Shown one piece after another: positions 1 to 9,413 of a DNA stretch of 64,000 nt. The DNA comes from an uncultured Dokdonia sp. GTDB taxonomy: Bacteria; Bacteroidota; Bacteroidia; Flavobacteriales; Flavobacteriaceae. Every line of letters starts with the position of its first letter. Position 1 is the first letter of the stretch. The notes below the pieces were generated by a model that saw only the letters and a list, made by a program, of their open reading frames with translations, ran no database searches and was not told the DNA's origin. The stretch spans positions 930,001 through 994,000 of the forward strand of contig CANNDF010000001.1 of the NCBI GenBank assembly GCA_947503305.1, written 5' to 3'. Made by a program: the position numbers and the translations under genes.

Positions 1-1
1 A

Positions 2-37
2 ATCAATGGTTTTAATGCCTTTACAGTAATACTATAA
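2..37 (+). CDS. Possible 3' tail of a gene entering from the left edge
   Basis: One forward frame is open from base 2 to a TAA at 35-37 (eleven codons, ending ...AFTVIL) and a strong terminator hairpin follows eight bases later. The closeness of stop and terminator suggests the end of a plus-strand gene. Eleven codons are too few to identify it, and the other forward frames also close within this stretch. Confidence 0.3.
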   Translation: MNGFNAFTVIL

Positions 38-44
38 TTTATAT

Positions 45-78
45 AAAAAGCGGCATATTTTATAATACGCCGCTTTTT
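45..78. terminator. Bidirectional intrinsic terminator
   Basis: A 10-bp stem AAAAAGCGGC/GCCGCTTTTT (45-54 with 69-78) encloses a 14-nt loop and has A and T tracts on the two sides, so it can act on both strands. It lies between the putative left-edge gene and the convergent nuclease gene ending at 115. Confidence 0.75.
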
Positions 79-95
79 GTTTTAGTAAATAGTAT

Positions 96-109
96 GCTTT
101 CGCGAAAGC
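96..109. repeat. Iterated palindrome GCTTTCGCGAAAGC, copy 1 (intergenic)
   Basis: Perfect copy, five bases downstream of the stop codon of the minus-strand nuclease gene and before its terminator. Confidence 0.9.
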
Positions 110-114
110 GAAAC

Positions 115-1170
115 TTACTTTGAAACTTCTTTAATCAATACAATATATACTGGGAAGTGATCACTATATCCGCCTGTATAGCCTCCGTTTGCAAAACTAC
201 GGTATGGGTACCCTTTATAGCGCCCTTTGGGATTGCTTAAATAATTTTTATTATGGATACGAGCTTTAAAGAATCGATATGAGCTGTAATCTTTACGTAG
301 AAGAGGTTCGGTGATTATGATTTGATCAAAAAGATTCCATCCATCACGATATGCTAAGGTGCCAATTCCCTTTTTAAACATAGGTTCCATAGGATTATAT
401 AGCTCCTGATCTTTTACTTTTTCTTTATCTCCTTTTGCATACATTATTTTTTTTACACTAGGGCTTGTAGGATCATCATTAAGATCTCCCATGGTAATAA
501 TTTTTGCATAAGGGTCATTGCTTTGTAGGCTATCAATAATTTTCATGTTAAGTTTTGCGGCAGCTATACGTTTTTTTCGGCTTCGGGCTTCCCCTCCAGA
601 GCGGGAAGGCCAGTGATTAACAATAACATGAATCATATCTCCGTCTAGTAATCCAGATACAAGTAATTGATCACGGGTAAATCTACGTTTTTGAGAATCT
701 TCATTATCATATATTATAAGCTCATGCTTACTGATATTTATAGGTTTAAAAAGGGCTTTCTGATACATGAGTGCTACATCAATACCCCTTCTATCTGGGG
801 AGTCAAAATGAGCTATTCCATAATCTTTAGAGAGCAATTGAGGGTCGTTTGCAAGTGCTTCAACAGTTTTTCTATTTTCTATTTCTGCTAAGCCAATAAG
901 TGCAGGGGCATTTTTGGTTATATCAAAACCAATTTCGGCAATGACACCTGCCATTTTATGAACTTTATCTGCATAAATTTCTTCAGTCCAATTGTCTTTT
1001 CCTGTAGGCGTTCTGTCATCATCAAAAGTGATAGGGTCATTTTCTGTATCAAAAAGATTCTCAACGTTATAGAAGGCTATTGTTTGAGGTTTGAAGGTTT
1101 TATCATTTTGTGCTTTTGCAAAAGCAAAACTTAATAAAACAACAATAATCAAGTGCTTTTTTAAATTCAT
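115..1170 (-). CDS. Secreted endonuclease/exonuclease/phosphatase (EEP) family protein
   Basis: A 351-aa protein with an N-terminal signal peptide (about residues 1-20, ending ...AFAKAQ). EEP-superfamily landmarks appear in order: FYNVENLFD (metal-binding Asn), GLAEIEN (metal-binding Glu), VNHWPSRSGG, GDLNDDP (metal-binding Asp/Asn) and the C-terminal YSDHFPV with the catalytic His. The expected activity is metal-dependent phosphodiester cleavage in the periplasm or outside the cell; the substrate is not readable. It diverges from a TonB receptor followed by a DUF5689 lipoprotein, which suggests use of extracellular nucleic acid or phosphate esters (inference). A paralogue without a clear signal peptide lies at 17493-18473. 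A degenerate palindrome, GCTTTTGCAAAAGC, lies inside the signal-peptide codons at 1112-1125. Confidence 0.85.
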   Translation of the reverse strand: MNLKKHLIIVVLLSFAFAKAQNDKTFKPQTIAFYNVENLFDTENDPITFDDDRTPTGKDNWTEEIYADKVHKMAGVIAEIGFDITKNAPALIGLAEIENRKTVEALANDPQLLSKDYGIAHFDSPDRRGIDVALMYQKALFKPINISKHELIIYDNEDSQKRRFTRDQLLVSGLLDGDMIHVIVNHWPSRSGGEARSRKKRIAAAKLNMKIIDSLQSNDPYAKIITMGDLNDDPTSPSVKKIMYAKGDKEKVKDQELYNPMEPMFKKGIGTLAYRDGWNLFDQIIITEPLLRKDYSSYRFFKARIHNKNYLSNPKGRYKGYPYRSFANGGYTGGYSDHFPVYIVLIKEVSK

Positions 1171-1218
1171 TTAGCAGGTTGTATTAATTTTATGTAAAGA
1201 GATAAACATATCTCGTGC

Positions 1219-1254
1219 CAAAGGTACTGAATACCTTTAAAATGAGTATTTTTG
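1219..1254. promoter_or_regulatory. Divergent -7 promoter elements
   Basis: A TACCTTTG box reads on the minus strand (1226-1219) toward the nuclease, and TATTTTTG reads on the plus strand (1247-1254) toward the TonB receptor. Both fit the Bacteroidota -7 consensus TAnnTTTG. No clean TTTG -33 box was seen at the expected spacing for either, so the call rests on the -7 match and position. Confidence 0.45.
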
Positions 1255-1312
1255 CGCGGCAAATGTTAACAGTTTTATAATAAGTAACTGTTACACTAAT
1301 CTAATTTATTTT

Positions 1313-4180
1313 ATGAAGCAACTTATTTTAAGACTTTTATTCGTTTTTGTAGCTGTTCCAGTAATTGCACAATCTTCGGTAAAAGGGGTAGTTATAGATG
1401 CTCTTACTACAGAACCATTGCAAGGTGTTGCAATTACTGTTGAAGGTGCAGGTATTACTACAGAGACAGATGCGACGGGCGCATTTTCATTGAGTCAAAA
1501 CTTACCTTTTGGAGATCAGATACTATCGATCGTAAAAGTAGGTTTTGTATCGAGACGTCTTCCTATAATAATACAGGAAGGTAATTTACTTGATCTTGCA
1601 GAGATCACTCTTGAAGTAGATCTGGCAGCAGAGCAAGAGCAGGTAGGGTTGATTTCACTATCTGATAATGAACTTAATGGGGACGATGGTGATTTGGGTA
1701 GTTTTAATGTTTCTGGTTTACTTTCTGCTGGGCGAGATGTATTTTTAAGTGCAGCAGCATTTGACTGGAGTGCTACTTTTTTTAGACCAAGAGGCCTTGA
1801 TAATGCAAATGGAAAAGTTCTTATCAATGGTGTTGAAATGAACAAACAATTCAATGGACGCCCACAATGGGGTAACTGGGGAGGTCTTAATGATGCTCAG
1901 CGTAATCGAGAATTTACACAAGGGCTTACTGCTAATGAATACTCTTTTGGGGGACTTGCAGGAGTAACAAATATTATAATGAGAGCCTCTCAATACCGTA
2001 AGGGGGCAGGTGTTTCTTACGCTGGAGCAAATCGTTCTTATGAAGGACGTATCATGGCCAATTATAGCACGGGGCTTCTTTCAAACGGTTGGGCTTTTAG
2101 TGTAATGGCATCGAGACGTTTTGGAAACGAAGGTTTTATAGATGGAACATTGTATGACGCAAATTCCTTTTTTGTAGCTATAGAAAAAAAGATTAATGAT
2201 AAGCATAGTATTAACCTTACTTCTTTCTTCACTCCAAATAGAAGAGGTAGAAGTACTGCGTTAACTCAAGAGATATTTGACTTAAAAGGGCGCCAGTATA
2301 ACCCTTTCTGGGGATATCAAGATGGGGAAATACGAAATACACGTACTAGGGAAATAGAAGAACCCGTTACATTATTAAGCCATTACTGGAATGTTTCTGA
2401 TAAAACATCTATTAATACCAATATTGGATACCAAACGGGAACAATAAAAAATAGCCGAATAGATAATAATGGAGCTACACTAGTAGAGATTGATGGGCAG
2501 CAGTTTTTCTCGGGAGGTGCTCGTAATCCTTCTCCAGATTATTATCAATTACTACCTAGTTTCTTTTTACAAGATGAAACGCCTAGTCTTTCAGATTTTC
2601 AAAATGCTTTCTTGGCACAACAAGACTTTATCAATGACGGGCAATTTGATTGGAATAACTTATATGAAGGAAATGCTATTTTAAGATCGCAAGGTAGAAA
2701 TGCAGTATATGTAGTTCAAAATGACGTAATAGAAGATTCTCAATTAAGTGCAAACATTATATTAAATACGATCCTTACAGAAAACATAACGCTTAATGCT
2801 AATGTAAGTTATCGTGGTTTAAAGAGCGAGAATTATGCTGAGGTAGAAGATTTATTAGGTAGTACAGGATATTTAGATATAGACACATTTACTGAAGCCG
2901 AGTCTGGAGATGCTTCTGGGGATATTGCGACTACAAAAGCGCAGAGTGATGTCCGAAACCCTAACCGTATTGTAGGCGTAGGAGATCGTTATAAATACAA
3001 TTATGAGATAGATGCCGATGTGGTTTCTGGTTTTGCACAAGCTCAATTCAAATATAATAAGGTCGATTTTTATTTAGGAGGAACGATTTCTCAGACCAAT
3101 TATCAACGTAACGGATTATATGAAAACGGGAACTTCCAAAATATTGAAGGCCAGGTAGGCTCTTTTGGAAACAGTGAAAAACTAGAATTCACAAATGGTG
3201 GTTTCAAAGCTGGACTTACATATAAAGTTACGGGTCGTCATCTTATAGATGTAAACGGAGGATTCTATTCTAATGCTCCTACAATACGAAATTCTTTTGT
3301 AAATGCACGTCAAAATAATGAAGTAGTTGCTGGTTTAGAGAGTGAAAAGATTCGATCTATAGATGCAAGTTATATTTTTAGATCCCCATTAGTAAAGGCT
3401 AGACTTACAGGATATTATACTGGTTTTAGCGATGGTACAGATATAGGGTTTTACTTTACCGAAGATCTAGGAGGATTGGGTGCTGGTGAAGGTGATGCTT
3501 TTGTACAAGAAGTGGTAAATAATATAGAACGTCGTAATATCGGAGCAGAAATAGGAATAGAAGCACAGGTACTACCTACATTAAAACTTAAGGCAGCTGC
3601 TAGTATTGGACAATATACATTTACTAATAACCCTAATCTATACTTGAGAAGTGATGATTTTGAAGGGGCACTTACTTTTGGTGATGGGACAACACAATTG
3701 GAAGATTTACATGTTGCCGGCGGACCTGAACGCGCGTTTCAGTTAGGGTTTGAATACCGTGATCCTGATTTTTGGTGGATAGGTGCTACAACAAACTATT
3801 TTTCAAATGCATATATAGATGTAAGTAATCTTGCACGATCTGCAAATTTTGCTACCGATGCAGATGGATTACCTTTTAATGATTATGATGAAGGTGTTGC
3901 AAGAGATTTATTAAGGCAACAACAATTTGATGACTATTTCTTAGTCAATATAGTAGGTGGAAAATCTTGGAAAATAAAAGATTATTTTGTTGGCTTTTTT
4001 GCGACTATAAATAATGTTCTTGATGAACAATATGTTACTGGAGGATTTGAACAATCACGTAATGCAACTTTTAGAAACGTACGTGAAGATAAAGCCAGAG
4101 AAAATGGCCCTGTTTTTGGACCTCGATTTTTCTTTGGAAATGGAACAACTTATTACGTAAATTTTTACGTTCGCTTTTAA
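1313..4180 (+). CDS. TonB-dependent outer-membrane receptor with carboxypeptidase-like regulatory domain
   Basis: A 955-aa protein with a signal peptide (1-20, ending VIAQ). A CarboxypepD_reg-like beta-sandwich follows (about 22-105, starting SSVKGVVIDALTTEPLQGV), then a plug domain (about 120-230) and a long beta-barrel ending in a terminal aromatic residue (...NFYVRF), as usual for outer-membrane barrels. It imports a ligand energised by TonB/ExbBD. The ATG at 1313 gives a standard signal peptide. The DUF5689 lipoprotein gene begins 28 bases after the stop and is probably co-transcribed, in the arrangement of a receptor with its surface lipoprotein. With the divergent EEP nuclease, the locus may take up products of nuclease action; the ligand itself cannot be read from sequence. 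Confidence 0.88.
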   Translation: MKQLILRLLFVFVAVPVIAQSSVKGVVIDALTTEPLQGVAITVEGAGITTETDATGAFSLSQNLPFGDQILSIVKVGFVSRRLPIIIQEGNLLDLAEITLEVDLAAEQEQVGLISLSDNELNGDDGDLGSFNVSGLLSAGRDVFLSAAAFDWSATFFRPRGLDNANGKVLINGVEMNKQFNGRPQWGNWGGLNDAQRNREFTQGLTANEYSFGGLAGVTNIIMRASQYRKGAGVSYAGANRSYEGRIMANYSTGLLSNGWAFSVMASRRFGNEGFIDGTLYDANSFFVAIEKKINDKHSINLTSFFTPNRRGRSTALTQEIFDLKGRQYNPFWGYQDGEIRNTRTREIEEPVTLLSHYWNVSDKTSINTNIGYQTGTIKNSRIDNNGATLVEIDGQQFFSGGARNPSPDYYQLLPSFFLQDETPSLSDFQNAFLAQQDFINDGQFDWNNLYEGNAILRSQGRNAVYVVQNDVIEDSQLSANIILNTILTENITLNANVSYRGLKSENYAEVEDLLGSTGYLDIDTFTEAESGDASGDIATTKAQSDVRNPNRIVGVGDRYKYNYEIDADVVSGFAQAQFKYNKVDFYLGGTISQTNYQRNGLYENGNFQNIEGQVGSFGNSEKLEFTNGGFKAGLTYKVTGRHLIDVNGGFYSNAPTIRNSFVNARQNNEVVAGLESEKIRSIDASYIFRSPLVKARLTGYYTGFSDGTDIGFYFTEDLGGLGAGEGDAFVQEVVNNIERRNIGAEIGIEAQVLPTLKLKAAASIGQYTFTNNPNLYLRSDDFEGALTFGDGTTQLEDLHVAGGPERAFQLGFEYRDPDFWWIGATTNYFSNAYIDVSNLARSANFATDADGLPFNDYDEGVARDLLRQQQFDDYFLVNIVGGKSWKIKDYFVGFFATINNVLDEQYVTGGFEQSRNATFRNVREDKARENGPVFGPRFFFGNGTTYYVNFYVRF

Positions 4181-4208
4181 ATTGATATGAATTTTAGAAT
4201 AAATGATT

Positions 4209-6182
4209 ATGAAAACAAATAAATTAACACAATTATTTACAGCACTTTTTGCCATGATGGTAATCGTAAGCTGTGTGCAAGATGACGATTTTTCTATCCC
4301 AGATTTGGATAATGAAGTTTTGCAGATAGAAGGACAGTTAATCCCTATAAGTAGTGTTGCTGGGCAAGTTGCACAAGCTAATGCTAATGGAGATGCGACT
4401 GTTACTTTTGAGGATACGGATACTTTTATTGAAGGATATGTAATTTCTAGTGATGAAGCAGGAAACTTTTTTGAAGAAATAATTATTCAAGATGCTCCTG
4501 AGAATCCAACTACTGGAATACGTGTACTTATAGATGTTAACCCATTGTTTACTAGTTACGAATTTGGTAGAAAAATATTTGTACGACTAAACGGACTTTC
4601 GGCAGGCTTTTCCAATGGAGTCCTTACATTAGGAATTAGAGATGGTGACTTAGCCGAAAAAATACCAGCTTCTTTACAGGATCAGGTAATTGCAAGAAGT
4701 AGTGAGGTGGCAACAATTGTACCTTTGTCAATATCGTTTAGTGATTTTTCAGTTGATAGAACAAACCTTTTTATATCTCTTGCAGATGTACAGTTTAATG
4801 CGAGTGAAGTTATTGTACAACGTAAATCATATGCTGCAGAGCCAGAAGATGAGTTTGATGGTGAACGTGTATTAGAAGACTGTTCTACAGGAGGCCGTAC
4901 TATATTTAGCACAAGTACTTTTGCAGATTTTAAAGGATTATTGCTTCCGGTAGGAAGAGGTAGTATCAATGGGATACTTACTAGAGATTTCTTTGGGGAA
5001 GTTTTTAACATAACAGTTAATGATCCTAGTGGAATGGATTTTCCAACAGAAGAGCGTTGTGATTTATGTGGGCTAGCAGAAGAAGTAGGTGATGGTGATG
5101 TATTTGTAGACTCACTTGATAATGGATCATTAAGTAGTGAATGGACTAATTTTACACAAGAAGGGACAGAGTCATGGGAACCTTTTAGTGCAGGTGGTGG
5201 TTTTGGTACTGCTGCTCGTATAGGGTCATTTATGTCTGGAGATGAGAGTACAATAGCATGGTTAATTACACCAGAAATTGATTTTGATGCTCAAGAGATG
5301 GAAACTATGAATTTTGAAACGTCTAATAGTTTTTCTGATGGTAGTGAACTTGCCTTACTTTTTTCTGATGATTGGGATGGAAATACCGATAATATTGATG
5401 ATGCAACGTGGAGACCTATTTTAGAGGCTGTTATCGTATCTGATGATACGTTTTTTGAGGATTGGGTACCTTCTGGTAATATAGACTTATCTTGCCTTAC
5501 TGGAACAGCGCATATAGCATTTAGATATATGGGAAGTGGTGATGCCGATTTTGATGGAACCTATGAACTTGATAATTTTGCTATCAATGGTTTAGGAGAG
5601 GAGACACCTCCAGCCGGATCTGTAGATTGCGGTGTAGCAAGTAGTGCAGGAGCGACTGTACTTTTTGAAGACTTTTTTGAAACACAAACAGTGGGGCAAA
5701 TTATTTCTGGAAATGGGTGGACAAATTTCCAAGAAGATGGAACACGTACTTGGGAAGCATTCACAGGTAGTGGAGATAATGTTTCTTTAGGTATTTCTGC
5801 TAGAGTGAGTCCATTTATGTCTGGAGATGCATCTACCGTTGCATGGTTAGTAACCCCAGAAGTAAACTTTGATGCACAGGAAGAAGAGACGCTTCAATTT
5901 ATGACTTCTAATAGTTTTTCTGATGGGAGTACATTAGAACTTTTATTTTCAAGTGATTGGGATGGTGTTCCAGAAAATATTCCAAGTGCAACTTGGGATA
6001 CGTTATCATCTGGTATTATCGTTTCTGATGATGAATTCTTCGGAAATTGGGTAGATTCAGGAATTGTAGATCTTTCATGTATTGAGGGATCTGGATATAT
6101 AGGATTTAAGTATGTAGGAAGTGGAGATGGAAACTTTGACGGGACGTATGAGCTTGACGAAATACAGATCAATGCACAATAA
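4209..6182 (+). CDS. DUF5689-type lipoprotein with two tandem choice-of-anchor-J-like domains
   Basis: The start MKTNKL at 4209 is chosen because it puts a basic N-terminus before the hydrophobic stretch; another ATG lies two codons upstream at 4203. A lipobox VIVSC gives an acylated Cys at about residue 22, followed by acidic residues (CVQDDD) resembling the flavobacterial surface-export signal. A DUF5689-like domain covers about residues 40-265. Two homologous domains follow (about 296-462 and 485-657), both carrying W-TNF-QEGT/EDGT, FMSGD-ST-AWL-TPE, SNSFSDGS and FDGTYELD blocks. It is probably surface-exposed and works with the receptor encoded just upstream, either as ligand-binding partner or as a carbohydrate- or nucleic-acid-binding scaffold (inference). 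A strong terminator follows 32 bases after the stop. Confidence 0.8.
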   Translation: MKTNKLTQLFTALFAMMVIVSCVQDDDFSIPDLDNEVLQIEGQLIPISSVAGQVAQANANGDATVTFEDTDTFIEGYVISSDEAGNFFEEIIIQDAPENPTTGIRVLIDVNPLFTSYEFGRKIFVRLNGLSAGFSNGVLTLGIRDGDLAEKIPASLQDQVIARSSEVATIVPLSISFSDFSVDRTNLFISLADVQFNASEVIVQRKSYAAEPEDEFDGERVLEDCSTGGRTIFSTSTFADFKGLLLPVGRGSINGILTRDFFGEVFNITVNDPSGMDFPTEERCDLCGLAEEVGDGDVFVDSLDNGSLSSEWTNFTQEGTESWEPFSAGGGFGTAARIGSFMSGDESTIAWLITPEIDFDAQEMETMNFETSNSFSDGSELALLFSDDWDGNTDNIDDATWRPILEAVIVSDDTFFEDWVPSGNIDLSCLTGTAHIAFRYMGSGDADFDGTYELDNFAINGLGEETPPAGSVDCGVASSAGATVLFEDFFETQTVGQIISGNGWTNFQEDGTRTWEAFTGSGDNVSLGISARVSPFMSGDASTVAWLVTPEVNFDAQEEETLQFMTSNSFSDGSTLELLFSSDWDGVPENIPSATWDTLSSGIIVSDDEFFGNWVDSGIVDLSCIEGSGYIGFKYVGSGDGNFDGTYELDEIQINAQ

Positions 6183-6213
6183 TTAGATAGAAAAATTATT
6201 CTATTATAGATTG

Positions 6214-6247
6214 AATACCCGATACTTTTAAAGTATCGGGTATTTTT
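6214..6247 (+). terminator. Intrinsic terminator of the TonB/DUF5689 operon
   Basis: A near-perfect inverted repeat, AATACCCGATACTTT with its complement (6214-6228 and 6230-6244), is followed by a T run. It sits just after the DUF5689 gene. Confidence 0.85.
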
Positions 6248-6328
6248 ATGGATAGTAAATTATAATATAAAGGCATACCGAAACTTTATATTTTATATGT
6301 AATTGTGTGTTTATTAAATACATAAATA

Positions 6329-6365
6329 CCTATAGTAAGAGGAGCCTATAGTATTTTAGTATAGG
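6329..6365. repeat. Short repeat cluster CCTATAGTA x2 plus inverted TATAGG
   Basis: CCTATAGTA occurs at 6329-6337 and 6345-6353, and the second copy can pair with TATAGG at 6360-6365. It lies between two terminators, so a promoter role for a neighbouring gene is unlikely. The function is unknown. Confidence 0.4.
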
Positions 6366-6427
6366 ATTAATTTAAAAAGGGTAATACTATTTATGAAAAG
6401 GGATAATAGTGTACTTTTTTACTCATA

Positions 6428-6459
6428 AAAAAAGGCTCTAAATAAATAGAACCTTTTTT
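6428..6459 (-). terminator. Intrinsic terminator of the adhesin-PorP-OmpA operon
   Basis: Stem AAAAAAGGCTCTA/TAGAACCTTTTTT with a 6-nt loop. The single mismatch becomes a G-U pair when transcribed from the minus strand, so the structure favours terminating the minus-strand operon. Confidence 0.7.
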
Positions 6460-6490
6460 AAGAGTGATTAAGAGTATGATTTGTTAGCTT

Positions 6491-8377
6491 TTATTTTACA
6501 ATTTTAAAGACACAACGTCTATTTAATTGGTGATCATCTTCACTACAGTTAGAAGCACAATTTACGGCTAGGTCTGTTTCTCCTTTTCCAACACCAGAAA
6601 TACGACTTGCATCTATTCCTTTACTTATGATATAATCTCTCATAGATTTTGCTCTTTTTTCAGAGAGCGTCATATTATACGAATCTGATCCACGAGCATC
6701 TGTATGACTTTCTGCAGCGATTACAAGATCTGGATACGTATTCATGGCGAGTATAAGACGATCTAACTCAGCTGCTGCAGAAGGTCTTATATTCCATTTG
6801 TCAAAATCAAAGTAGATAGGGTTAAGTACTACTTCTGTAGGTGTAATTTCTGGTTGTTTGATTTCTTCTAGAGTAACTATATTATTACTACTAGCTTTAC
6901 CTACAGAAAGTTTTCTTGTTTTGGACTTAAATCCATCGGCAGATATTGTTACTGTATACTCTCGATTACATTTTGAACTGAATAAATATTTTCCTGTAGT
7001 TGTTGCTGTATCTGAATCGGATGTGTTTTCAGAATCATTTTGAATGGTTACTAAGGCTTTACTTATTCCGTTTCCAGATTCGTCTTCTACATTAATAGCT
7101 ACATCCACATCACATGGAGGTACTTGACCTAAGATATAGATATCATCACTTCCTTTTCCACCATCTCTATTGGAAGAGACATATCCAGTTTCTTTAACAG
7201 GATCAATACTAATTGCAAAGTCATCACTTGTACTATTTACTCCAGGTCCCATGTTTGATGGAGATTGGAATGAGTTCGCTTTCGCGGAAGCGGAAAAAAC
7301 ATCCAACCCACCTAATCCTAAATGACCATTACTAGAGAAGTATAGAGTCCCATTTGCATCTACGAATGGAAAAACTTCAGATCCTGTAGTATTTATTGTA
7401 TCATCTAGGCGCTGTGGCTCACCGAAAGTCCCATTGTCATTGATAGCAACCATGTATAAATCTGATTGCCCTTTTCCTCCTGGTTTATCGCTAGTAAAGT
7501 AAAGTGTTTTCCCATCGGGACTCAATGCGGGATGTCCTGTAGAGAAATTATCATCATTAAAAGGAGCAGAAGTGATATTTTCCCATCGTCCAGCAACTTT
7601 TTCGGCAGTATATAAATTAATTTGATTAATTCCTTCTTCACTTTTGTCATAATCTCCTTCAAAATAATCATTACGATCAAAATACATTTTCATTCCGTCT
7701 GGCGAAATTGCAATTGTACTTTCATGAAATCGAGTATTTACATCTCCTTCTAGTATTTCTGGTTTTCCCATGGAAGATCCATCAGTAGTAGCTGTATATA
7801 TATCTAAAAAAGGTTCTCCATTAAGTTTGTGATTCTTTCTAGACATATTACGAGAAGATGAAAAATAAAGGGTATTATCTTTTACATATCCTCCAAAATC
7901 TGCATACTTTGAGTTTAAACTTCCAGCATTGGTTACTGTATATAGAGGTTCTCTGTTTTTTAGATTTTCCAAATAATTTGGTGTTTCTAAAAAGGCGATA
8001 GCTCTGGAATCATTAGGAGCGACTTTTGCAAATTTTTTCATCCAAGTAGTATATCCTTTTTCATCACCATTTGCTTTTAGTGTTTCAGCATACGTAAGCA
8101 TAGTACTCGGAGAAACATCTTTTTTATTTTTGACTGCTCGTTTAAAAAAGGAAGCTGCTTTTTTTGAATCATTTAAAATGGCATAACTTTTAGCAAGTTG
8201 TTCATAGACATAGGTGTCTGCTTTACCCTTTTCAATAAGGCCTGTGTATGCATCTATCGCTTCTTTATATTCCAATCTACTAAAGAGTTGATCGGCTTTT
8301 TTTGTGTCTTTATTTTGTCCATACGTATAAGATATACTTAGTACGGCTAGCAATATATATATGTAAAACTTCTTCAT
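6491..8377 (-). CDS. OmpA-family protein with TPR, PD40 propeller and carboxypeptidase-like domains
   Basis: The start MKKFYIYILL is preferred (628 aa); an ATG three codons upstream at 8386 is the alternative. Signal peptide (ending YTYGQ), TPR-like helices (about 20-110), WD40/PD40 beta-propeller repeats (about 185-415, with SPDGMKMYF, SPDGKTLYFTSD, NGTLYFSSNG and GYVSSNRDGG), a carboxypeptidase-regulatory-like sandwich (about 425-500) and a C-terminal OmpA peptidoglycan-binding domain (about 520-628, YFDFDKWNIRP, ESHTDARGS, LSEKRAKSMRDYI). It should tether an outer-membrane assembly to peptidoglycan. It follows PorP/SprF and a type-B-sorted adhesin in one operon, the common arrangement for SprF-dependent export and attachment. 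A one-mismatch copy of the iterated palindrome lies in frame at 7278-7291. Confidence 0.88.
   Translation of the reverse strand: MKKFYIYILLAVLSISYTYGQNKDTKKADQLFSRLEYKEAIDAYTGLIEKGKADTYVYEQLAKSYAILNDSKKAASFFKRAVKNKKDVSPSTMLTYAETLKANGDEKGYTTWMKKFAKVAPNDSRAIAFLETPNYLENLKNREPLYTVTNAGSLNSKYADFGGYVKDNTLYFSSSRNMSRKNHKLNGEPFLDIYTATTDGSSMGKPEILEGDVNTRFHESTIAISPDGMKMYFDRNDYFEGDYDKSEEGINQINLYTAEKVAGRWENITSAPFNDDNFSTGHPALSPDGKTLYFTSDKPGGKGQSDLYMVAINDNGTFGEPQRLDDTINTTGSEVFPFVDANGTLYFSSNGHLGLGGLDVFSASAKANSFQSPSNMGPGVNSTSDDFAISIDPVKETGYVSSNRDGGKGSDDIYILGQVPPCDVDVAINVEDESGNGISKALVTIQNDSENTSDSDTATTTGKYLFSSKCNREYTVTISADGFKSKTRKLSVGKASSNNIVTLEEIKQPEITPTEVVLNPIYFDFDKWNIRPSAAAELDRLILAMNTYPDLVIAAESHTDARGSDSYNMTLSEKRAKSMRDYIISKGIDASRISGVGKGETDLAVNCASNCSEDDHQLNRRCVFKIVK
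7278..7291. repeat. Degenerate copy of the iterated palindrome (one mismatch)
   Basis: GCTTTCGCGGAAGC differs from the consensus at one base and encodes part of ASAKAN in the OmpA-family gene. Confidence 0.75.
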
Positions 8378-8394
8378 GTGTAACATATTTTATT

Positions 8395-9309
8395 TTAGAA
8401 GTATCTAGGTGAGCGAAGCACACGCTTGTTAAAGATAATATTATACGTAAGGATGATCTCATGTGATGATGGTGCTACCTCATTAATATCTGATACAACA
8501 GCATCATATGCATATCCTATTCTTAAATCTGGTGTCACTTGGAATCCTACAAGACCACTAAAAGAGTCGTCAAGTCTATAGGAAACACCTAGTTCAAATT
8601 TTTCTAGGAATAATGCATTTAAGTTTACATCAAATGAAAGCGGAGCATCAAATGCTGATTTTACTAGGGCAGATGGTTTAAGTTTGATATTATCTGTTGC
8701 TTGGTATACATAACCTACAGTAGCAAAGTAATGACTTGTTTCTGATCCAAAGCTTAGGCCATTTTCATCGAGATGCGTTGAGTTTAATATATTAGGTACG
8801 GATACTCCTAGATAAAAATTATCACTATATAAGAATGCACCAGCACCTATGTTAGGGGTTGTGTTATTTACATTTTGTGAGAAGAACGGATCTCCAGGAT
8901 CTTGTAAATCTAGTCCAATAAGTCCAACGTCATGGAAAGTGGCCCCTGCTTTTAATCCTAATGCAAGTTGGAAATTAGTACTCACCTGTAGGGTATAAGA
9001 AAAATCTACATAAGCATTGGTTTCCTGAACAGGACCTAATTCATCACGTATAAGTGATATTCCTAACCCTGTTTTTTCTCCTATAGGGGAATGCGCATTA
9101 AATGTATAGGTTTCTGGTGCTCCATCAAGGGAAGACCATTGATTTCTATATAGTAAATTTAAGGCTAGTCCCTCCTTTAAACCTGCATATGCCGGATTAA
9201 CCACATTCATATTATACATATACTGTGTATACTGAGGGTCTTGTTGTGCAGATGCAAAATCAACACTTAGGACACTCGTAATGAAGATTAATAAAATTAG
9301 TTTTTTCAT
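8395..9309 (-). CDS. PorP/SprF family type IX secretion/gliding membrane protein
   Basis: A 304-aa protein (start MKKLILLIF; another ATG two codons upstream at 9315). It has a signal peptide ending FASAQ and then the family hallmark QDPQYTQYMYNMNVVNPAYAG. The rest is outer-membrane beta-barrel sequence (ALGLKAGATFHDVG, DLRIGYAYDAV) ending HEIILTYNI and a terminal aromatic. Known members assist export or surface anchoring of partner adhesins that carry CHU_C/type B sorting domains. Its upstream neighbour is exactly such an adhesin and its downstream neighbour an OmpA-family protein, so a dedicated substrate-anchor set is likely. It ends 17 bases before the OmpA gene start. Confidence 0.92.
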   Translation of the reverse strand: MKKLILLIFITSVLSVDFASAQQDPQYTQYMYNMNVVNPAYAGLKEGLALNLLYRNQWSSLDGAPETYTFNAHSPIGEKTGLGISLIRDELGPVQETNAYVDFSYTLQVSTNFQLALGLKAGATFHDVGLIGLDLQDPGDPFFSQNVNNTTPNIGAGAFLYSDNFYLGVSVPNILNSTHLDENGLSFGSETSHYFATVGYVYQATDNIKLKPSALVKSAFDAPLSFDVNLNALFLEKFELGVSYRLDDSFSGLVGFQVTPDLRIGYAYDAVVSDINEVAPSSHEIILTYNIIFNKRVLRSPRYF

Positions 9310-9413
9310 TATCAAAAAGTTATTTATTGCATATGAATGCGTTAATAGGTGATAAGGTTTTTAAATATTTGACATTTCATACTACCTATTATTTTGTGTA
9401 TTAAATCTATCTT

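Larger units (their letters stand above)
6183..6490. other. Intergenic region between convergent genes
   Basis: Holds one terminator near each end (6214-6247 and 6428-6459) and, between them, AT-rich DNA with a small repeat cluster at 6329-6365. No open reading frame of convincing composition was seen. Confidence 0.6.
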
